Assembly: GCA_020437105.1 (NCBI GenBank)
Contig: JAGQWR010000065.1
Coordinates: 1-61,420 of the forward strand
Reading direction: 5' to 3'
DNA length: 61,420 nucleotides
Source of the DNA: Saprospiraceae bacterium
Lineage (GTDB): Bacteria; Bacteroidota; Bacteroidia; Chitinophagales; Saprospiraceae
The notes beneath the pieces are model-generated. The model saw only the letters and a list, made by a program, of their open reading frames with translations. It made no database searches and was not told the DNA's origin. Made by a program: the position numbers and the translations under genes. Positions 25,091 through 34,945 of this stretch are shown one piece after another (within the stretch, counting starts at the first letter, position 1; every line of letters begins with the position of its first letter).

Positions 25091-27469
25091 ATGAATAAGT
25101 CGCTTGTCTCTGCTATGCTCTTGTATGGGTTATTCTCGATCCCATTAGGTGCTCAAACTGATTTTCGGGATTTAAACCAAAACGGACAAAAAGACCTGTA
25201 TGAAGATCCGTCGGCTCCAATAATGGATAGAGTGAATGATCTTTTGACCCGGCTTTCGCTTGAAGAAAAAGTTGGCTTGGTTGTCGGTACAGGCATGAGA
25301 ATGCCCGGGATGGGTGATTTACATGTTCCGGAAAAAGTGCCGGGAGCAGCGGGTAATACCTATGCGATTGAGCGGCTGGGTATCCCGGCAGTTGTTTTAG
25401 CTGATGGTCCGGCGGGCCTGCGTATTATGCCTACCCGAGAATCGGATGCCCAAACCTATTATTGTACTGCTTTTCCCATTGCTACCTTATTAGCTTCCAG
25501 CTGGGATACGAGTCTGGTAAAGCGGGTTGGTGTAGCCATGGGAGAAGAAGTGAGAGATTACGGTGTTGATGTGCTGTTGGCTCCGGGTATGAACATTCAG
25601 CGCAACCCACTTTCCGGTCGAAACTTTGAATATTACTCTGAAGATCCCGTGCTTTCCGGAAACATGAGTGCCGCTATTGTAACGGGAGTACAATCAAATG
25701 GTGTGGGCACTTCCATCAAGCATTTTGTGGCCAATAATCAGGAGACAAACCGGATGCTGATCAATGCATTAGTAAGTGACCGGGCTTTACGGGAAATATA
25801 CCTGCGCGGATTTGAAATTGCGATTACGCAATCCAAGCCCTGGACCGTTATGAGTTCCTATAATAAACTAAACGGCCCTTATACCAGTCAAAACCCGGAA
25901 TTGATCCAGCAAATATTGAGGGAGGAATGGGGCTTTCAGGGGTTGGTCGTTTCTGATTGGTTTGCCGGAGATGATCCGGTAGCACAGATGGCAGCCGGAA
26001 ACGATTTGATTATGCCGGGATCACCAGAACTGTCTAAGACTATTTTAGCTGCAGTTCAGGATGGAACATTGTCGGCGGCAACTTTAGACGATAATGTGCG
26101 CCGGGTGCTTGCTCTGGTCCTGCAATCTCCCAGTTTTAACGAGAGACCCTATTCGAATCAACCAGATTTGAAAGCACACGCCGAAATAGCCCGCCAGGCG
26201 GCAGCCGAAGGAGTGGTGTTATTGAAAAATGAAGAGGTTTTGCCTTTACAGGGAATAGGCTTGCGCATTGCTGCTTTTGGAAATGGTTCGTATGAATTCA
26301 TTGCCGGTGGTTCGGGTAGTGGTGATGTAAACGAGGCTTACACGGTTTCATTGGTCGAAGGCTTAGAAAATGCCAACTATCCCGTTGATGCGCAATTGAA
26401 AGAAATTTACGCAGAATATATCCAATCAAAAAAGCCCGAATCAGCAGAAAAGCCAAATATATTCGAGCTGGTACCTCCAATTCCGGAAATGCCCCTTACA
26501 GCGGATTTGATGAATCAAATACTTGCTGAAACGGACATCGCAATTGTGACTATTGGCCGCAACTCAGGCGAATTCCGGGATCGAAAGGAGGCCGATGATT
26601 TTAATCTGACAGAAGCGGAACTGGCGATGTTGAAAACAGTGTCTGACGCTTACCATGCAGCCGGGAAAAAAGTGCTTTGCATCTTGAATATTGGCAACGT
26701 CATTGAAACCGTTACCTGGCGGGATCAGATGGATGCAATTGTTCTGGGATGGCAGGGTGGCCAGGAAGCCGGAAACGCATTAGTCGATGTACTCTTGGGA
26801 AAAGTCAACCCTTCCGGTAAATTGCCAACTACTTTCCCGATGGTCTATTTGAATACACCCAGTGCTGATAACTTTCCGGGAAGAGAATTGCCAGGCGCGG
26901 AAACACAGATGATGGGATTCTTAAACAAGGGAAAAGATTCGGAAGTGATCTATGAGGAAGGGATATATGTAGGTTACCGATATTTTAGTTCCTTCCGGGT
27001 GCCGGTTGCGTATCCGTTTGGATTCGGACTTTCCTACACCACGTTTTCTTATGACAATCTGATACTTAGTGAGTCTCAGTTTGAGGGAGAGATGACTATC
27101 ACAGTAGAGGTGACAAACACGGGCAAAGTAGCCGGAAAAGAGGTGGTGCAATTGTATCTGTCTGCTCCGGCGACCTACCTGGATAAACCCAGCCTGGAAC
27201 TTAAAGGATTTGCGAAAACAGGTTTGCTTCAACCGGGAGAAAAGCAAATGCTCACATTTACCTTATCGGCCCGCGAGTTAGCTTCTTTTGAAAGTGAGCG
27301 GTCTGCCTGGATTGCAGAAAAAGGCACTTACAGTATTCAAATTGGAGCTTCCAGCGCCGATCTTCGGGTAAGTAAATCCTTTAAATTAGAAGAGGAACTG
27401 ATGGTTCAGCAGGTCGCTAAAGTATTGCAACCAGGCCGCGACGTAGATAAAATAGCACCCCAAAAATAG
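25091..27469 (+). CDS. Secreted GH3-family beta-glycosidase (beta-glucosidase/xylosidase type)
   Basis: This 792-aa enzyme has a signal peptide (ending IPLGAQ). A short [13 protein letters not shown] stretch, typical of secreted Bacteroidota GH3 proteins, comes next. The (beta/alpha)8 domain (about 45-350) contains [12 protein letters not shown] and the nucleophile Asp289 in VVSDWFAG. The alpha/beta sandwich domain follows (about 375-600: [22 protein letters not shown]). The C-terminal fibronectin-III-like domain is at about 680-770 ([19 protein letters not shown]). It would hydrolyse terminal beta-linked sugars from oligosaccharides in the periplasm or outside the cell. Expression is probably controlled by the divergent NUDIX regulator. 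Confidence 0.93.
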   Translation: MNKSLVSAMLLYGLFSIPLGAQTDFRDLNQNGQKDLYEDPSAPIMDRVNDLLTRLSLEEKVGLVVGTGMRMPGMGDLHVPEKVPGAAGNTYAIERLGIPAVVLADGPAGLRIMPTRESDAQTYYCTAFPIATLLASSWDTSLVKRVGVAMGEEVRDYGVDVLLAPGMNIQRNPLSGRNFEYYSEDPVLSGNMSAAIVTGVQSNGVGTSIKHFVANNQETNRMLINALVSDRALREIYLRGFEIAITQSKPWTVMSSYNKLNGPYTSQNPELIQQILREEWGFQGLVVSDWFAGDDPVAQMAAGNDLIMPGSPELSKTILAAVQDGTLSAATLDDNVRRVLALVLQSPSFNERPYSNQPDLKAHAEIARQAAAEGVVLLKNEEVLPLQGIGLRIAAFGNGSYEFIAGGSGSGDVNEAYTVSLVEGLENANYPVDAQLKEIYAEYIQSKKPESAEKPNIFELVPPIPEMPLTADLMNQILAETDIAIVTIGRNSGEFRDRKEADDFNLTEAELAMLKTVSDAYHAAGKKVLCILNIGNVIETVTWRDQMDAIVLGWQGGQEAGNALVDVLLGKVNPSGKLPTTFPMVYLNTPSADNFPGRELPGAETQMMGFLNKGKDSEVIYEEGIYVGYRYFSSFRVPVAYPFGFGLSYTTFSYDNLILSESQFEGEMTITVEVTNTGKVAGKEVVQLYLSAPATYLDKPSLELKGFAKTGLLQPGEKQMLTFTLSARELASFESERSAWIAEKGTYSIQIGASSADLRVSKSFKLEEELMVQQVAKVLQPGRDVDKIAPQK

Positions 27470-27476
27470 ATGTATC

Positions 27477-28274
27477 CTATTTTTCGACAAAGGCTTTCCC
27501 ACAATGCGGACAAGTAGTGGGAGAGGCTTTGTCGGAACCCAGGTGCTCTGAAAATCCGGAAGCGAGAATTCCGGTAGGGAGGGCAAATAAACCAATTCCT
27601 AAAATTGCAATAGCTCCTCCCAGTAATTTCCCAAGAGCGGTAATCGGGTAAATGTCCCCGTATCCCACAGTAGTCAGGGTGGCAATACCCCACCACATAG
27701 TTTCCGGAATACTAGAAAATCGATCTGGCTGCGCTTCATGCTCTACATAATACATAAGCGTAGAGGTTAGCAGCAACATGAAAAAGGTCAGGATAATAGC
27801 AACAAGCAGTTCTGCCCGTTTTTCTTTTACCACCTGATTCATGATGTTTAAGGCCTTGATGTATCTCGCAATTTTAAATAAGCGAAACAATCTGAATAGG
27901 CGCATGATCCGCAAAAACATCAGATCAATTCCGATCATCGGAAGATAAAAAGGTAAGATGGCTAAGAGATCAATTATAGCCAAAGGGGTTAATGCAAAAC
28001 GGAGATTGCCAAGAATAGGTTTGCTATAGCGGGCATCTTCATTAGCAGCCCAAAGTCGAAGCACATATTCAATTGTAAATAAAATAACCGAAAAGGTTTC
28101 AAAGGCTTTAAATCCGGCCGAATACTTCAGCCGGATAGGCTCTACAGATTCCATTACGATTGCCGCAACGTTGAGAGAGATCAATACAATTAAAAACATA
28201 TCCACCCACCAACTTAAATCACCGGGTTTCTGTGATATGCTTAGTATTTGATAAATCCGTTTTCGCATAAGCAA
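27477..28274 (-). CDS. Voltage-gated-type potassium channel (ion transporter family)
   Basis: This 265-aa protein has the six-helix voltage-gated channel layout. S1-S3 lie in residues 22-115. An S4-like segment with regularly spaced arginines is at about 122-140 (LRIMRLFRLFRLFKIARY). S5, the pore loop with selectivity filter TTVGYGD (201-207) and S6 (about 213-235) follow. The filter is a canonical K+ filter. The C-terminus carries a single CPHCGKAF knuckle, half of a zinc ribbon, which could tetramerise around a metal in the assembled channel (inference). It begins 15 nt after the acyl-ACP desaturase stop, so the two are probably co-transcribed. Its stop is 7 nt from the convergent GH3 stop. 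Confidence 0.92.
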   Translation of the reverse strand: MLMRKRIYQILSISQKPGDLSWWVDMFLIVLISLNVAAIVMESVEPIRLKYSAGFKAFETFSVILFTIEYVLRLWAANEDARYSKPILGNLRFALTPLAIIDLLAILPFYLPMIGIDLMFLRIMRLFRLFRLFKIARYIKALNIMNQVVKEKRAELLVAIILTFFMLLLTSTLMYYVEHEAQPDRFSSIPETMWWGIATLTTVGYGDIYPITALGKLLGGAIAILGIGLFALPTGILASGFSEHLGSDKASPTTCPHCGKAFVEK

Positions 28275-28289
28275 AAAAGAAAAATTAGC

Positions 28290-29267
28290 TTACCCGGCAA
28301 TCCATTTAAACTCATATTGCTTCTCAGGAATCCGAGTTCGTTCTGAAACGCGTTGTAATCTGCCAGGCAAAGCCATCAAATAATCCCGGGCTTGTTCGGC
28401 CATGTCGTTTAAGCCTGTAACCTTGTCAATGTCCCATTTTTTCAGGAGGTCATTCAGGATGTCGATGTAATCTTGTGAGGTATAAACATTCATCCGTTGA
28501 GCTGCATCGGAAAAATGGGAAAACAACTCTCCGATTTTTCCACCGGTTTCTCTCAGGAAGTGTGCAGGCATCACAATTTTCTTCTTCATCATATCTTCCA
28601 AGGCCAACATGACTTCACTCGGATCCAACTTAAAGATTCTTTTGACGAAATCTATATAAGCAGTCGCATGCCGGGCTTCATCAGCAGCAATAACGCCGCA
28701 CATTTTCGCCAAAAGGCTATTACCGGATTTTTTGGCCTGTGTAGCCACCCGGCGGTGTGAAATATTAGTAGCCAACTCTTGAAAACTGGTATAGATAAAG
28801 TTTCGGTAGGGATCGCGCCCGGTACCTATGTCAAATCCATCATTTAATAAATATTGGGTAGAGACTTCCAATTCCCGCATGTTTACTCTACCTGTTAGAT
28901 ACAGGTATTTGTTAAGCAGGTCGCCATGGCGATTCTCTTCGGCGGTCCAGGCTCTCACCCATTTAGACCAACCATTACCACCTTCCTGATCAACACCTTC
29001 TACAGTCATTAGCCAGGACTCATAAGTAGGTAAGGCTTCTTCCGTAATTGTATCTCCGATTAATACAGCAAAAAGGTCATAGTCCATTTCCTTGGCTAAT
29101 CCCTGAATTTCTTCTACTTCTTCAAAAAAAGTGGGCTTTCCCGAATCTGGAAGCAAATCAGCCGGTTGCCAATTTTCTTCAATAGGCTTTAAGTATTTTG
29201 TAAGCAATTCACCCATTGATTTCTCAATGGTTTGCATTACTTCAAGACGGATATTGAATAAACTCAT
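28290..29267 (-). CDS. Acyl-[ACP] desaturase (stearoyl-ACP delta-9-type, soluble di-iron)
   Basis: This 325-aa soluble di-iron desaturase retains all the ferritin-like ligands: TEEALPTYE (E76), EENRH (E111, H114), SFQELATNISH (E164) and DEARH (E197, H200). It is close to the plant stearoyl-ACP desaturase pattern. It introduces a cis double bond into acyl-ACP in the cytosol using ferredoxin and O2, which implies aerobic unsaturated fatty acid synthesis. The channel gene follows after 15 nt. A perfect -7 box sits at 29297-29304. Together with the membrane desaturase at 30802-31917 it suggests a lipid-desaturation neighbourhood. Confidence 0.94.
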   Translation of the reverse strand: MSLFNIRLEVMQTIEKSMGELLTKYLKPIEENWQPADLLPDSGKPTFFEEVEEIQGLAKEMDYDLFAVLIGDTITEEALPTYESWLMTVEGVDQEGGNGWSKWVRAWTAEENRHGDLLNKYLYLTGRVNMRELEVSTQYLLNDGFDIGTGRDPYRNFIYTSFQELATNISHRRVATQAKKSGNSLLAKMCGVIAADEARHATAYIDFVKRIFKLDPSEVMLALEDMMKKKIVMPAHFLRETGGKIGELFSHFSDAAQRMNVYTSQDYIDILNDLLKKWDIDKVTGLNDMAEQARDYLMALPGRLQRVSERTRIPEKQYEFKWIAG

Positions 29268-29296
29268 GCACGTTTATTTTTACTGGTTAGTGCTTG

Positions 29297-29304
29297 CAAA
29301 GTTA
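29297..29304 (-). promoter_or_regulatory. -7 promoter box for the acyl-ACP desaturase/channel operon
   Basis: TAACTTTG on the minus strand is an exact TAnnTTTG match, 29 bases upstream of the start codon. Confidence 0.6.
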
Positions 29305-29385
29305 AAACCTTTGGCATTTAATCCTAAACCCGGATTGCTCTGAGAAGAAAGTTGTTTAAAAATACCGTACGGGCTTTTTGCTAAT

Positions 29386-30648
29386 CTACCGACGTCCCCG
29401 AGAATAGGTGCGCGTTCTTGTGTTGTTATTGCTATTTCCCCCTCCTCTGTTGTTACCGCCATTCCGTGATTGTGGCTGTTTGTTTGAGTTAGGCTCAGAA
29501 GCGGTTTTTCCATCATCCGGGAACGGATGGTCGGATACTACCGGCAGGGTCTGTCCGATTAACTTTTGGATGTCCCGCAAAAAAGCCTTCTCCTCCTGGT
29601 CGCAAAAGGAAAGTGCAATACCACTGGCTTTTGCTCGTCCGGTACGGCCAATACGGTGTACGTAGGTTTCCGGGATGTTTGGGAGATTGAAATTAACCAC
29701 ATAGGATAATTCACTGACGTCAATACCCCGGGCAGCTATATCCGTTGCTATTAAGACATTCGTCTCTCCATTTTTAAAGCTTGTTAACACACGTTGACGC
29801 GCATTTTGAGACTTGTTGCCGTGAATAGCTGCCGCGTGAATACCTGCTTTGTTAAGCACTTTGACAATTTTGTCTGCGCCGTGTTTTGTTCTGGAGAAAA
29901 CGAGGGTTGATCCTTCTTCTTGTGTTTTCAACAAGTGGATCAATAGATCAGGTTTGTTTTTCTTGCTGACGAAATAAACGGCCTGATCCACTCTATCCGC
30001 TGTTGCCTGCTCTGGTCTTACGGTTACTTTTTCCGGGGTACCCAGAATCTTGCGCGAAAGGGCTACAATATCAGGTGGCATAGTTGCCGAAAAAAACAGT
30101 GATTGCCGATTTGTGGGTAATTTGGTAATCACTTTTCGTATGTCGTGTATAAAGCCCATGTCCAACATGTGATCAGCCTCATCCAATACAAAATACTCCA
30201 CGTCTTTTAAGCTGATAAAGCCCTGGTCCATCAGGTCGAGCAACCGGCCTGGTGTAGCAACAAGTATATCTACTCCCCGACGTAATTCCTGTGTCTGGGA
30301 TCCCTGTTTAACACCTCCGAAAATGACCGTGTTTTTCAATCCGGCAAATTTGCCATAATCCGTAAAGCTGTCAGCAATCTGGATAGCTAATTCTCTGGTT
30401 GGGGTGATAATTAATGCCCGAATCTTGCGATTACCAGGCTTTCTTCCGGAATCTAAATAGAGGTGTTGGATGATCGGGATGGCAAACGCTGCAGTTTTGC
30501 CTGTGCCCGTCTGAGCACAGCCAAGCAAATCTTTTTTATCTAATAGAATAGGTATGGATTGCTCTTGAATGGGGGTGGGATGTGTGTAACCCTTGACCTG
30601 AAGTGCCTTCAGGATAGGCTCAATAATTCCTAAATCTTTGAAAGTCAT
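29386..30648 (-). CDS. DEAD-box RNA helicase (RhlE-like)
   Basis: This 420-aa ATP-dependent RNA helicase shows all the core motifs: a Q-motif region with the sequence PTPIQ, Walker [44 protein letters not shown] and HRIGRTGRA. The C-terminal tail from about residue 375 is low-complexity, with Asn/Gly/Arg repeats ([17 protein letters not shown]), typical of RhlE-type proteins in Bacteroidota and probably RNA-binding. The ATG at 30648 is used. A longer reading to 30765 would start upstream of the -7 box at 30674-30681 and has no conserved residues. Roles in rRNA maturation or cold adaptation are known for the family. Confidence 0.94.
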   Translation of the reverse strand: MTFKDLGIIEPILKALQVKGYTHPTPIQEQSIPILLDKKDLLGCAQTGTGKTAAFAIPIIQHLYLDSGRKPGNRKIRALIITPTRELAIQIADSFTDYGKFAGLKNTVIFGGVKQGSQTQELRRGVDILVATPGRLLDLMDQGFISLKDVEYFVLDEADHMLDMGFIHDIRKVITKLPTNRQSLFFSATMPPDIVALSRKILGTPEKVTVRPEQATADRVDQAVYFVSKKNKPDLLIHLLKTQEEGSTLVFSRTKHGADKIVKVLNKAGIHAAAIHGNKSQNARQRVLTSFKNGETNVLIATDIAARGIDVSELSYVVNFNLPNIPETYVHRIGRTGRAKASGIALSFCDQEEKAFLRDIQKLIGQTLPVVSDHPFPDDGKTASEPNSNKQPQSRNGGNNRGGGNSNNNTRTRTYSRGRR

Positions 30649-30673
30649 ATTGTTGTGTAAAGTATAATGGCCG

Positions 30674-30681
30674 CAAAGGTA
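30674..30681 (-). promoter_or_regulatory. -7 promoter box for the DEAD-box helicase
   Basis: TACCTTTG on the minus strand matches TAnnTTTG exactly. It places the transcript start near 30667, 19 nt ahead of the chosen ATG, and excludes the longer N-terminus. Confidence 0.65.
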
Positions 30682-30710
30682 GAGGAATTGTTTGAATTTG
30701 CGGGATAAAG

Positions 30711-30777
30711 TACAAAAGGGAGAGACGGCCGGTACTCCCTTTGTAGAATGCCGGCAGGTAAACAATTTACCTGACCG
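30711..30777 (-). terminator. Two tandem hairpins after the membrane desaturase
   Basis: Reading on the minus strand, the first hairpin has arms CAGGTAAA (30755-30762) and TTTACCTG (30766-30773), extended by CCGG on each side. The second pairs CTCCCTTTGTA (30735-30745) with TACAAAAGGGAG (30711-30722), with one bulged base. The T-run after the second is weak, so termination is probable but not certain. Confidence 0.55.
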
Positions 30778-30801
30778 GGCTTACCCATAATTTTAAAAGG
30801 A

Positions 30802-31917
30802 TCAGGAGGCTTTAGCCAATTCAAGATCATACTTTCCTGTACCCAATTTGTTGAGCAAAGTAAAGTGGCTTTTTAGGGCACCGAAAAAGGTTTTGTGCTG
30901 ATAATATGGCACTTCGTATTCTTCGGCTGTTGCTTTTACTATGTGCGATAGTTCTTTATAATGCACATGGCAGATATTCGGAAAAAGGTGGTGCTCAATT
31001 TGGTGGTTTAAGCCACCAATGAACCAGGAGAAGACAACACTGTCATTGGCAAAATTAGCCGTTGTGTGCATTTGATGGATTGCCCAATTGTTTTCTACGC
31101 TTCCATTTTCATCAGGTTTGAAAAAATTAGTTTCTTCCAAAACATGGGCAGGTTGAAATATCAGCGCCAGAATCAATCCGGAGATAAATTGCATCATCAA
31201 AAACCCAAGAAGTACTTGCCACCATGGTAAATCCAAGACCAGGATTGGCAGAATCAGCGTAATAGCGATATACCAGGTTTTATTGATGATAATATATGTC
31301 AAGGCTTCCCGAAATGTCTGATTTTGACCTTCCAGTAACTCCTTTTTATTATATCGGAACAGTTGAATAAAATCCTTTGCAACCAACCAAAAGATAGTCA
31401 GTAATCCATATAAAATGGGTGCATAATAAACCTGGTACCGAAAGATAGGTTTCCGCTCCTGATCCGGTGAAAAGCGCATAACGCCCTTTTCAATATCCTC
31501 ATCAAAACCATGCACATTGGTAAAGGAATGGTGCAATACATTGTGCTGTATCTTCCAGTTAATATGATAACCACCAATGAGGTTAAGTACATAACCCAAT
31601 CCACGATTTACATAAACATTGCTTGAATAGGAACCGTGGTTGGCGTCGTGCATTACGGATAATCCGATTCCCGACATACCAAATCCCATGATAAACCACA
31701 TAAGCATCATGAACCAAAAGGTAGTAACCACACCTGTAATCATTAAGACCAGAGGAATAGCATATAAACACAGCATAAAAACGGTTTTAACAACCATGCT
31801 GGAGTTAGCGTGTTTGGACAAATCTTTGTCTTGGAAATACTTGTTTACTCTACCGTGTAAAACCCGGAAGAATTCCGGACGGTCGAGTTTGTTAAATTTA
31901 ACTACGGGTACACTCAT
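30802..31917 (-). CDS. Membrane fatty acid desaturase, front-end (delta-5/delta-6) type
   Basis: This 371-aa membrane di-iron desaturase has three histidine boxes: HDANHG, HNVLHHSFTNVHG and HQIEHHLFP. Replacement of the first His of the third box by Gln (QIEHH) is characteristic of front-end desaturases, which act between an existing double bond and the carboxyl end. No cytochrome b5 domain is fused, unlike many eukaryotic forms. Four hydrophobic helices flank the boxes. The ATG at 31917 is preferred over an upstream Met at 31983 because a near-consensus -7 box (CATTTTTG, minus strand, 31937-31944) lies between them. The substrate is probably an acyl-lipid or acyl-CoA; polyunsaturated products are an inference. 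Confidence 0.9.
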   Translation of the reverse strand: MSVPVVKFNKLDRPEFFRVLHGRVNKYFQDKDLSKHANSSMVVKTVFMLCLYAIPLVLMITGVVTTFWFMMLMWFIMGFGMSGIGLSVMHDANHGSYSSNVYVNRGLGYVLNLIGGYHINWKIQHNVLHHSFTNVHGFDEDIEKGVMRFSPDQERKPIFRYQVYYAPILYGLLTIFWLVAKDFIQLFRYNKKELLEGQNQTFREALTYIIINKTWYIAITLILPILVLDLPWWQVLLGFLMMQFISGLILALIFQPAHVLEETNFFKPDENGSVENNWAIHQMHTTANFANDSVVFSWFIGGLNHQIEHHLFPNICHVHYKELSHIVKATAEEYEVPYYQHKTFFGALKSHFTLLNKLGTGKYDLELAKAS

Positions 31918-32275
31918 AAATTTTCTTTTCAGCTTGCAAAAATGAAGCTGCCAAATGATGTAATGTTGGCCACAAGTAAGCATAAATGTGTAAAACGACG
32001 AATCCGAATAGTCTTGGGGAAACTAGCCAGGCAAGTACCGAAGTAATTGTGGTGATGGGGTGGAAGACCTAATTTTAGCCAGCCAAATATTGCTTTACAA
32101 GGTCTTAAATGCTAAAGTTAACCATTCCGCTGTAAAATAAAATGATTTTCAAGTTTCACTTTACAGAGAATGTGTCTTAAGTAGTTACTTTTTACGACTA
32201 AGAGTGGTTAAAAATGCGCTAGCAAGCGAGCATCCAGCTACTTAAAGGAATAAAGGACGCTTTGTTGTGCAAAAC
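31918..32275. other. Intergenic stretch without a recognised gene
   Basis: This 358-bp AT-rich gap separates rluF from the desaturase, both on the minus strand. It contains a 7-of-8 match to the -7 box at 31937-31944 for the desaturase. Otherwise I see no convincing ORF, strong hairpin or repeat. Confidence 0.5.
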
Positions 32276-32986
32276 TTAGTTTTTCTTTAAATTATCTTTT
32301 AAAGTACTTAATTCTTCCGCCGTCAAATTACGCCACTTTCCTTCCTTTAAGTTGGCTAAATGTACATTCATAATACGCACACGTTTCAGCGAAACCACTT
32401 TGTAATCCAGGAATTCACACATACGCCGGATTTGTCGATTTAGGCCCTGGGTGAGGATGATGCTGAATACAAACCGGGATTCCATCCGCACGACGCAACG
32501 ATTGGTTACAGTATCCAGAATAGGAATTCCATTACTCATGCTGTAGATGAACTTCGGAGTGATAGGGCGATCGACTTTGACCACATATTCTTTTTCGTGG
32601 TGGTTTTCAACCCGTAGAATTTCATTGACAATATCGCCGTCATTGGTGAGGAAAATCAAACCGGTAGAGGGTTTGTCTAAGCGACCAATCGGGAAAATCC
32701 GCTCTGGGTGGCCAACAAAATCAATGATGTTGTCTTTGTCTTCCAGGTCTGTGGTGCAGGTAATTCCAGGTGGTTTGTTCAGCGCGATATAAACCAATTT
32801 TGGTTTATCTTTTAAAGGTATGCCATCGATACATACCTGATCCTGCTCAAAAACACGGTTCCCTTTTTGAGCCACCTGATCATTAATGGTCACCCGGCCA
32901 GCTTCAATCCATTTGTCTGCTTCCCGGCGGGAACAGATGCCTGTGCTACTAATGTATTTATTGAGACTTATGGAATCAGCTGCCAT
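32276..32986 (-). CDS. rluF: 23S rRNA pseudouridine(2604) synthase
   Basis: This 236-aa pseudouridine synthase of the RsuA/RluB/E/F family has an N-terminal S4 RNA-binding domain (about 6-60: LNKYISSTGICSRREADKWI, GRVTIN). The catalytic domain has Asp104 in PIGRLDKPSTGL. The HHEKEYVVKVD segment and the NRQIRRMCEFLDYKV helix are typical of RluF, which modifies U2604 and sometimes tRNA-Tyr U35. It is a single gene, followed by a 290-bp gap and then the desaturase gene on the same strand. Confidence 0.9.
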   Translation of the reverse strand: MAADSISLNKYISSTGICSRREADKWIEAGRVTINDQVAQKGNRVFEQDQVCIDGIPLKDKPKLVYIALNKPPGITCTTDLEDKDNIIDFVGHPERIFPIGRLDKPSTGLIFLTNDGDIVNEILRVENHHEKEYVVKVDRPITPKFIYSMSNGIPILDTVTNRCVVRMESRFVFSIILTQGLNRQIRRMCEFLDYKVVSLKRVRIMNVHLANLKEGKWRNLTAEELSTLKDNLKKN

Positions 32987-33178
32987 TGATAGTTAAAGAT
33001 TGACCAGTCGTAAGGTTTCATTTTTTTTTCAGACAAGCAATTTGAAAGACTTCCTTTTCTGAAAGCTTGAAGAATTTGCCAGTTACATCTTCTAAAATAA
33101 GTCCTTTTTAGCTTTCCGCGAAAGCGCCTGCCTACCCGCCCACATCAAAATGTGGGTATGGCCCCTGTGCATCCACCC

Positions 33179-33186
33179 TACCTTTG
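33179..33186 (+). promoter_or_regulatory. -7 promoter box for the secreted protein at 33231
   Basis: TACCTTTG is an exact TAnnTTTG match, 44 nt upstream of the ATG. A small hairpin (CCCACA at 33139-33144 with TGTGGG at 33151-33156) lies about 25 nt further upstream. Confidence 0.6.
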
Positions 33187-33230
33187 GATCAACAAAGAAT
33201 TAGTTTATAAATCTCACTAAACTTAAAGAC

Positions 33231-34910
33231 ATGAAACGAGTACACCTACTAACCTGCTTTATTTTTGCCCTGACAATAGGACAGGTAAATGCCCAAATCA
33301 CAAATTCCGAAATTAACTTTGAAGCACAATCTGTTCGGTATTGGTCGAATGCAGATGGCGATGACATTTTCTCTGGCCAGGATGAGGAAGTTATGCGTGT
33401 TGAAATGTATTCCAGCTCATCAGGCTGGGTTTATGGGGAAGTTTGTGAAAGTTGGTCATGCGATGCCCCTTGTTACAATAACGATAGTGACAACCTCTTC
33501 GGAGCAACCAGCTATGCCGGCTTTGGAACCTATCTTAATTTTTATATGCTGGCCTACGAAAGTGACAATAGCGATGTCTGTAACTGGTACGATAACGATG
33601 ATTTTGCCTGGCAGGACTACGCTGCACTTGATCAGAGTGGCGTAATAACAGACCAGTCTTACCCGGGTGAGTGGGGCTATAATTGGGGAAGCGGAAACAG
33701 TACCTGGATTTTTTCAAATTCTCCAAACTTTGACTTAGAGATTAAAACGATCTGGCGCTATTATGCTGGGGATAACATTAATTCAACCTTAAATTTTCCG
33801 ACTTTAAGCAACAATACCTCGGCCTACCATGCCAACTCCAATTATCCGCAACCAGCCAACTCACTTGGCGGCTTTTCTGTAGGATACACAAACACAGAAG
33901 AAGATGACAGTCCGGATGTTTTTTATTCCTTTTATTTAGCTTCTGCTGCCAACGTAGTGGTCTCTACCGACAATGGGGATACAAATTTTGATACTTTTCT
34001 AAGGCTATACAATTCTGGTAATCAGCAAATTGCTTATAATGACGATGGTGGTACGGGTTCGACTTCTGTAATTGAGATGGTGCTTTGCGCCGGTACCTAT
34101 AAAATCATGGTCGAAGGCTATGATGAGTATGTTGGTCGCTTTGGTTTGGAGGTGACTACCTCCCCTGTGGGCACACTGAGTACTTCAGCTGTTAGTGAAT
34201 CGCCAACTGAATGTGTCAATAACAATGGCTCGGCTTCTATCTCCGTGACAGGTGGTATCCCTCCATACACCTATAATTGGTCAAGTGGAAGTACTTCTTC
34301 TTCAGCATCCGGCTTAGGCGAAGGTACTTATACCGTGTCTGTAACAGATGCCTGTGGCAATTTATTGACAGAGCAGGTGGTCATTAGCAATACGGATACA
34401 GATGGCCCGGTTATGTTTTGCAATGATCTGACGTTTGACTTGAATCAAGGCGAGAGTATAGAGATTTTTGCTACTGATATTGATGATGGCAGCTATGATG
34501 ATTGTGGAATCGACTATTTTGATCTTTCTCAATCATTTTTCGATGCCTCGAATGTGGGCGTAAACACAGTGACTCTTTCTGCAACAGATATATTGGGATA
34601 TACCTCCAGCTGTACGGCCAATGTAACAGTCAATGTCAATACAGCTGTCCAGGAAATTGAAAATCTGAGAGCCTGGGCAGTTTATCCAAATCCAACCAAC
34701 GGTCAATTTACTGTTAAACTGGAAACAGATGACCTGCAGAAAGAAGACTATATATCTATTGTAGATCTCTATGGCCGGGAAATTAGTCGGCAGCAAGCCC
34801 AAAACGGGGTACAGGTAATCGATATCAGTCACTTGACTTCAGGCGTTTACCTGGTACAATTCCGCAAAGAGAATGCCGTAAAATCAGAACGCATCGTTCT
34901 TCAACGATAA
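33231..34910 (+). CDS. Secreted T9SS cargo protein with PPC-like, SprB-like and HYR-like modules
   Basis: This 559-aa protein has a signal peptide (ending QVNAQ). An Asp/Asn/Trp-rich N-terminal domain (about 25-200) is not recognised. Residues about 215-305 look like a pre-peptidase C-terminal (PPC) beta-sandwich (PDVFYSFYLASAANVVVST, NFDTFLRLYN, GTYKIMVEGYD). Residues about 320-385 match a SprB-type repeat (GGIPPYTYNWSSGS, GTYTVSVTDACGN). Residues about 390-475 are HYR-like (SYDDCGIDYF, VTLSATDILGYTSSC). The C-terminus from about 485 is a T9SS sorting domain (WAVYPNPTNGQFTVKL, SGVYLVQF). No catalytic motif is visible. It is probably a cell-surface adhesin or Ca-binding protein. Confidence 0.82.
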   Translation: MKRVHLLTCFIFALTIGQVNAQITNSEINFEAQSVRYWSNADGDDIFSGQDEEVMRVEMYSSSSGWVYGEVCESWSCDAPCYNNDSDNLFGATSYAGFGTYLNFYMLAYESDNSDVCNWYDNDDFAWQDYAALDQSGVITDQSYPGEWGYNWGSGNSTWIFSNSPNFDLEIKTIWRYYAGDNINSTLNFPTLSNNTSAYHANSNYPQPANSLGGFSVGYTNTEEDDSPDVFYSFYLASAANVVVSTDNGDTNFDTFLRLYNSGNQQIAYNDDGGTGSTSVIEMVLCAGTYKIMVEGYDEYVGRFGLEVTTSPVGTLSTSAVSESPTECVNNNGSASISVTGGIPPYTYNWSSGSTSSSASGLGEGTYTVSVTDACGNLLTEQVVISNTDTDGPVMFCNDLTFDLNQGESIEIFATDIDDGSYDDCGIDYFDLSQSFFDASNVGVNTVTLSATDILGYTSSCTANVTVNVNTAVQEIENLRAWAVYPNPTNGQFTVKLETDDLQKEDYISIVDLYGREISRQQAQNGVQVIDISHLTSGVYLVQFRKENAVKSERIVLQR

Positions 34911-34945
34911 ATCGATGCAGTGTTTCCATTTTTAAGTGGGACATA

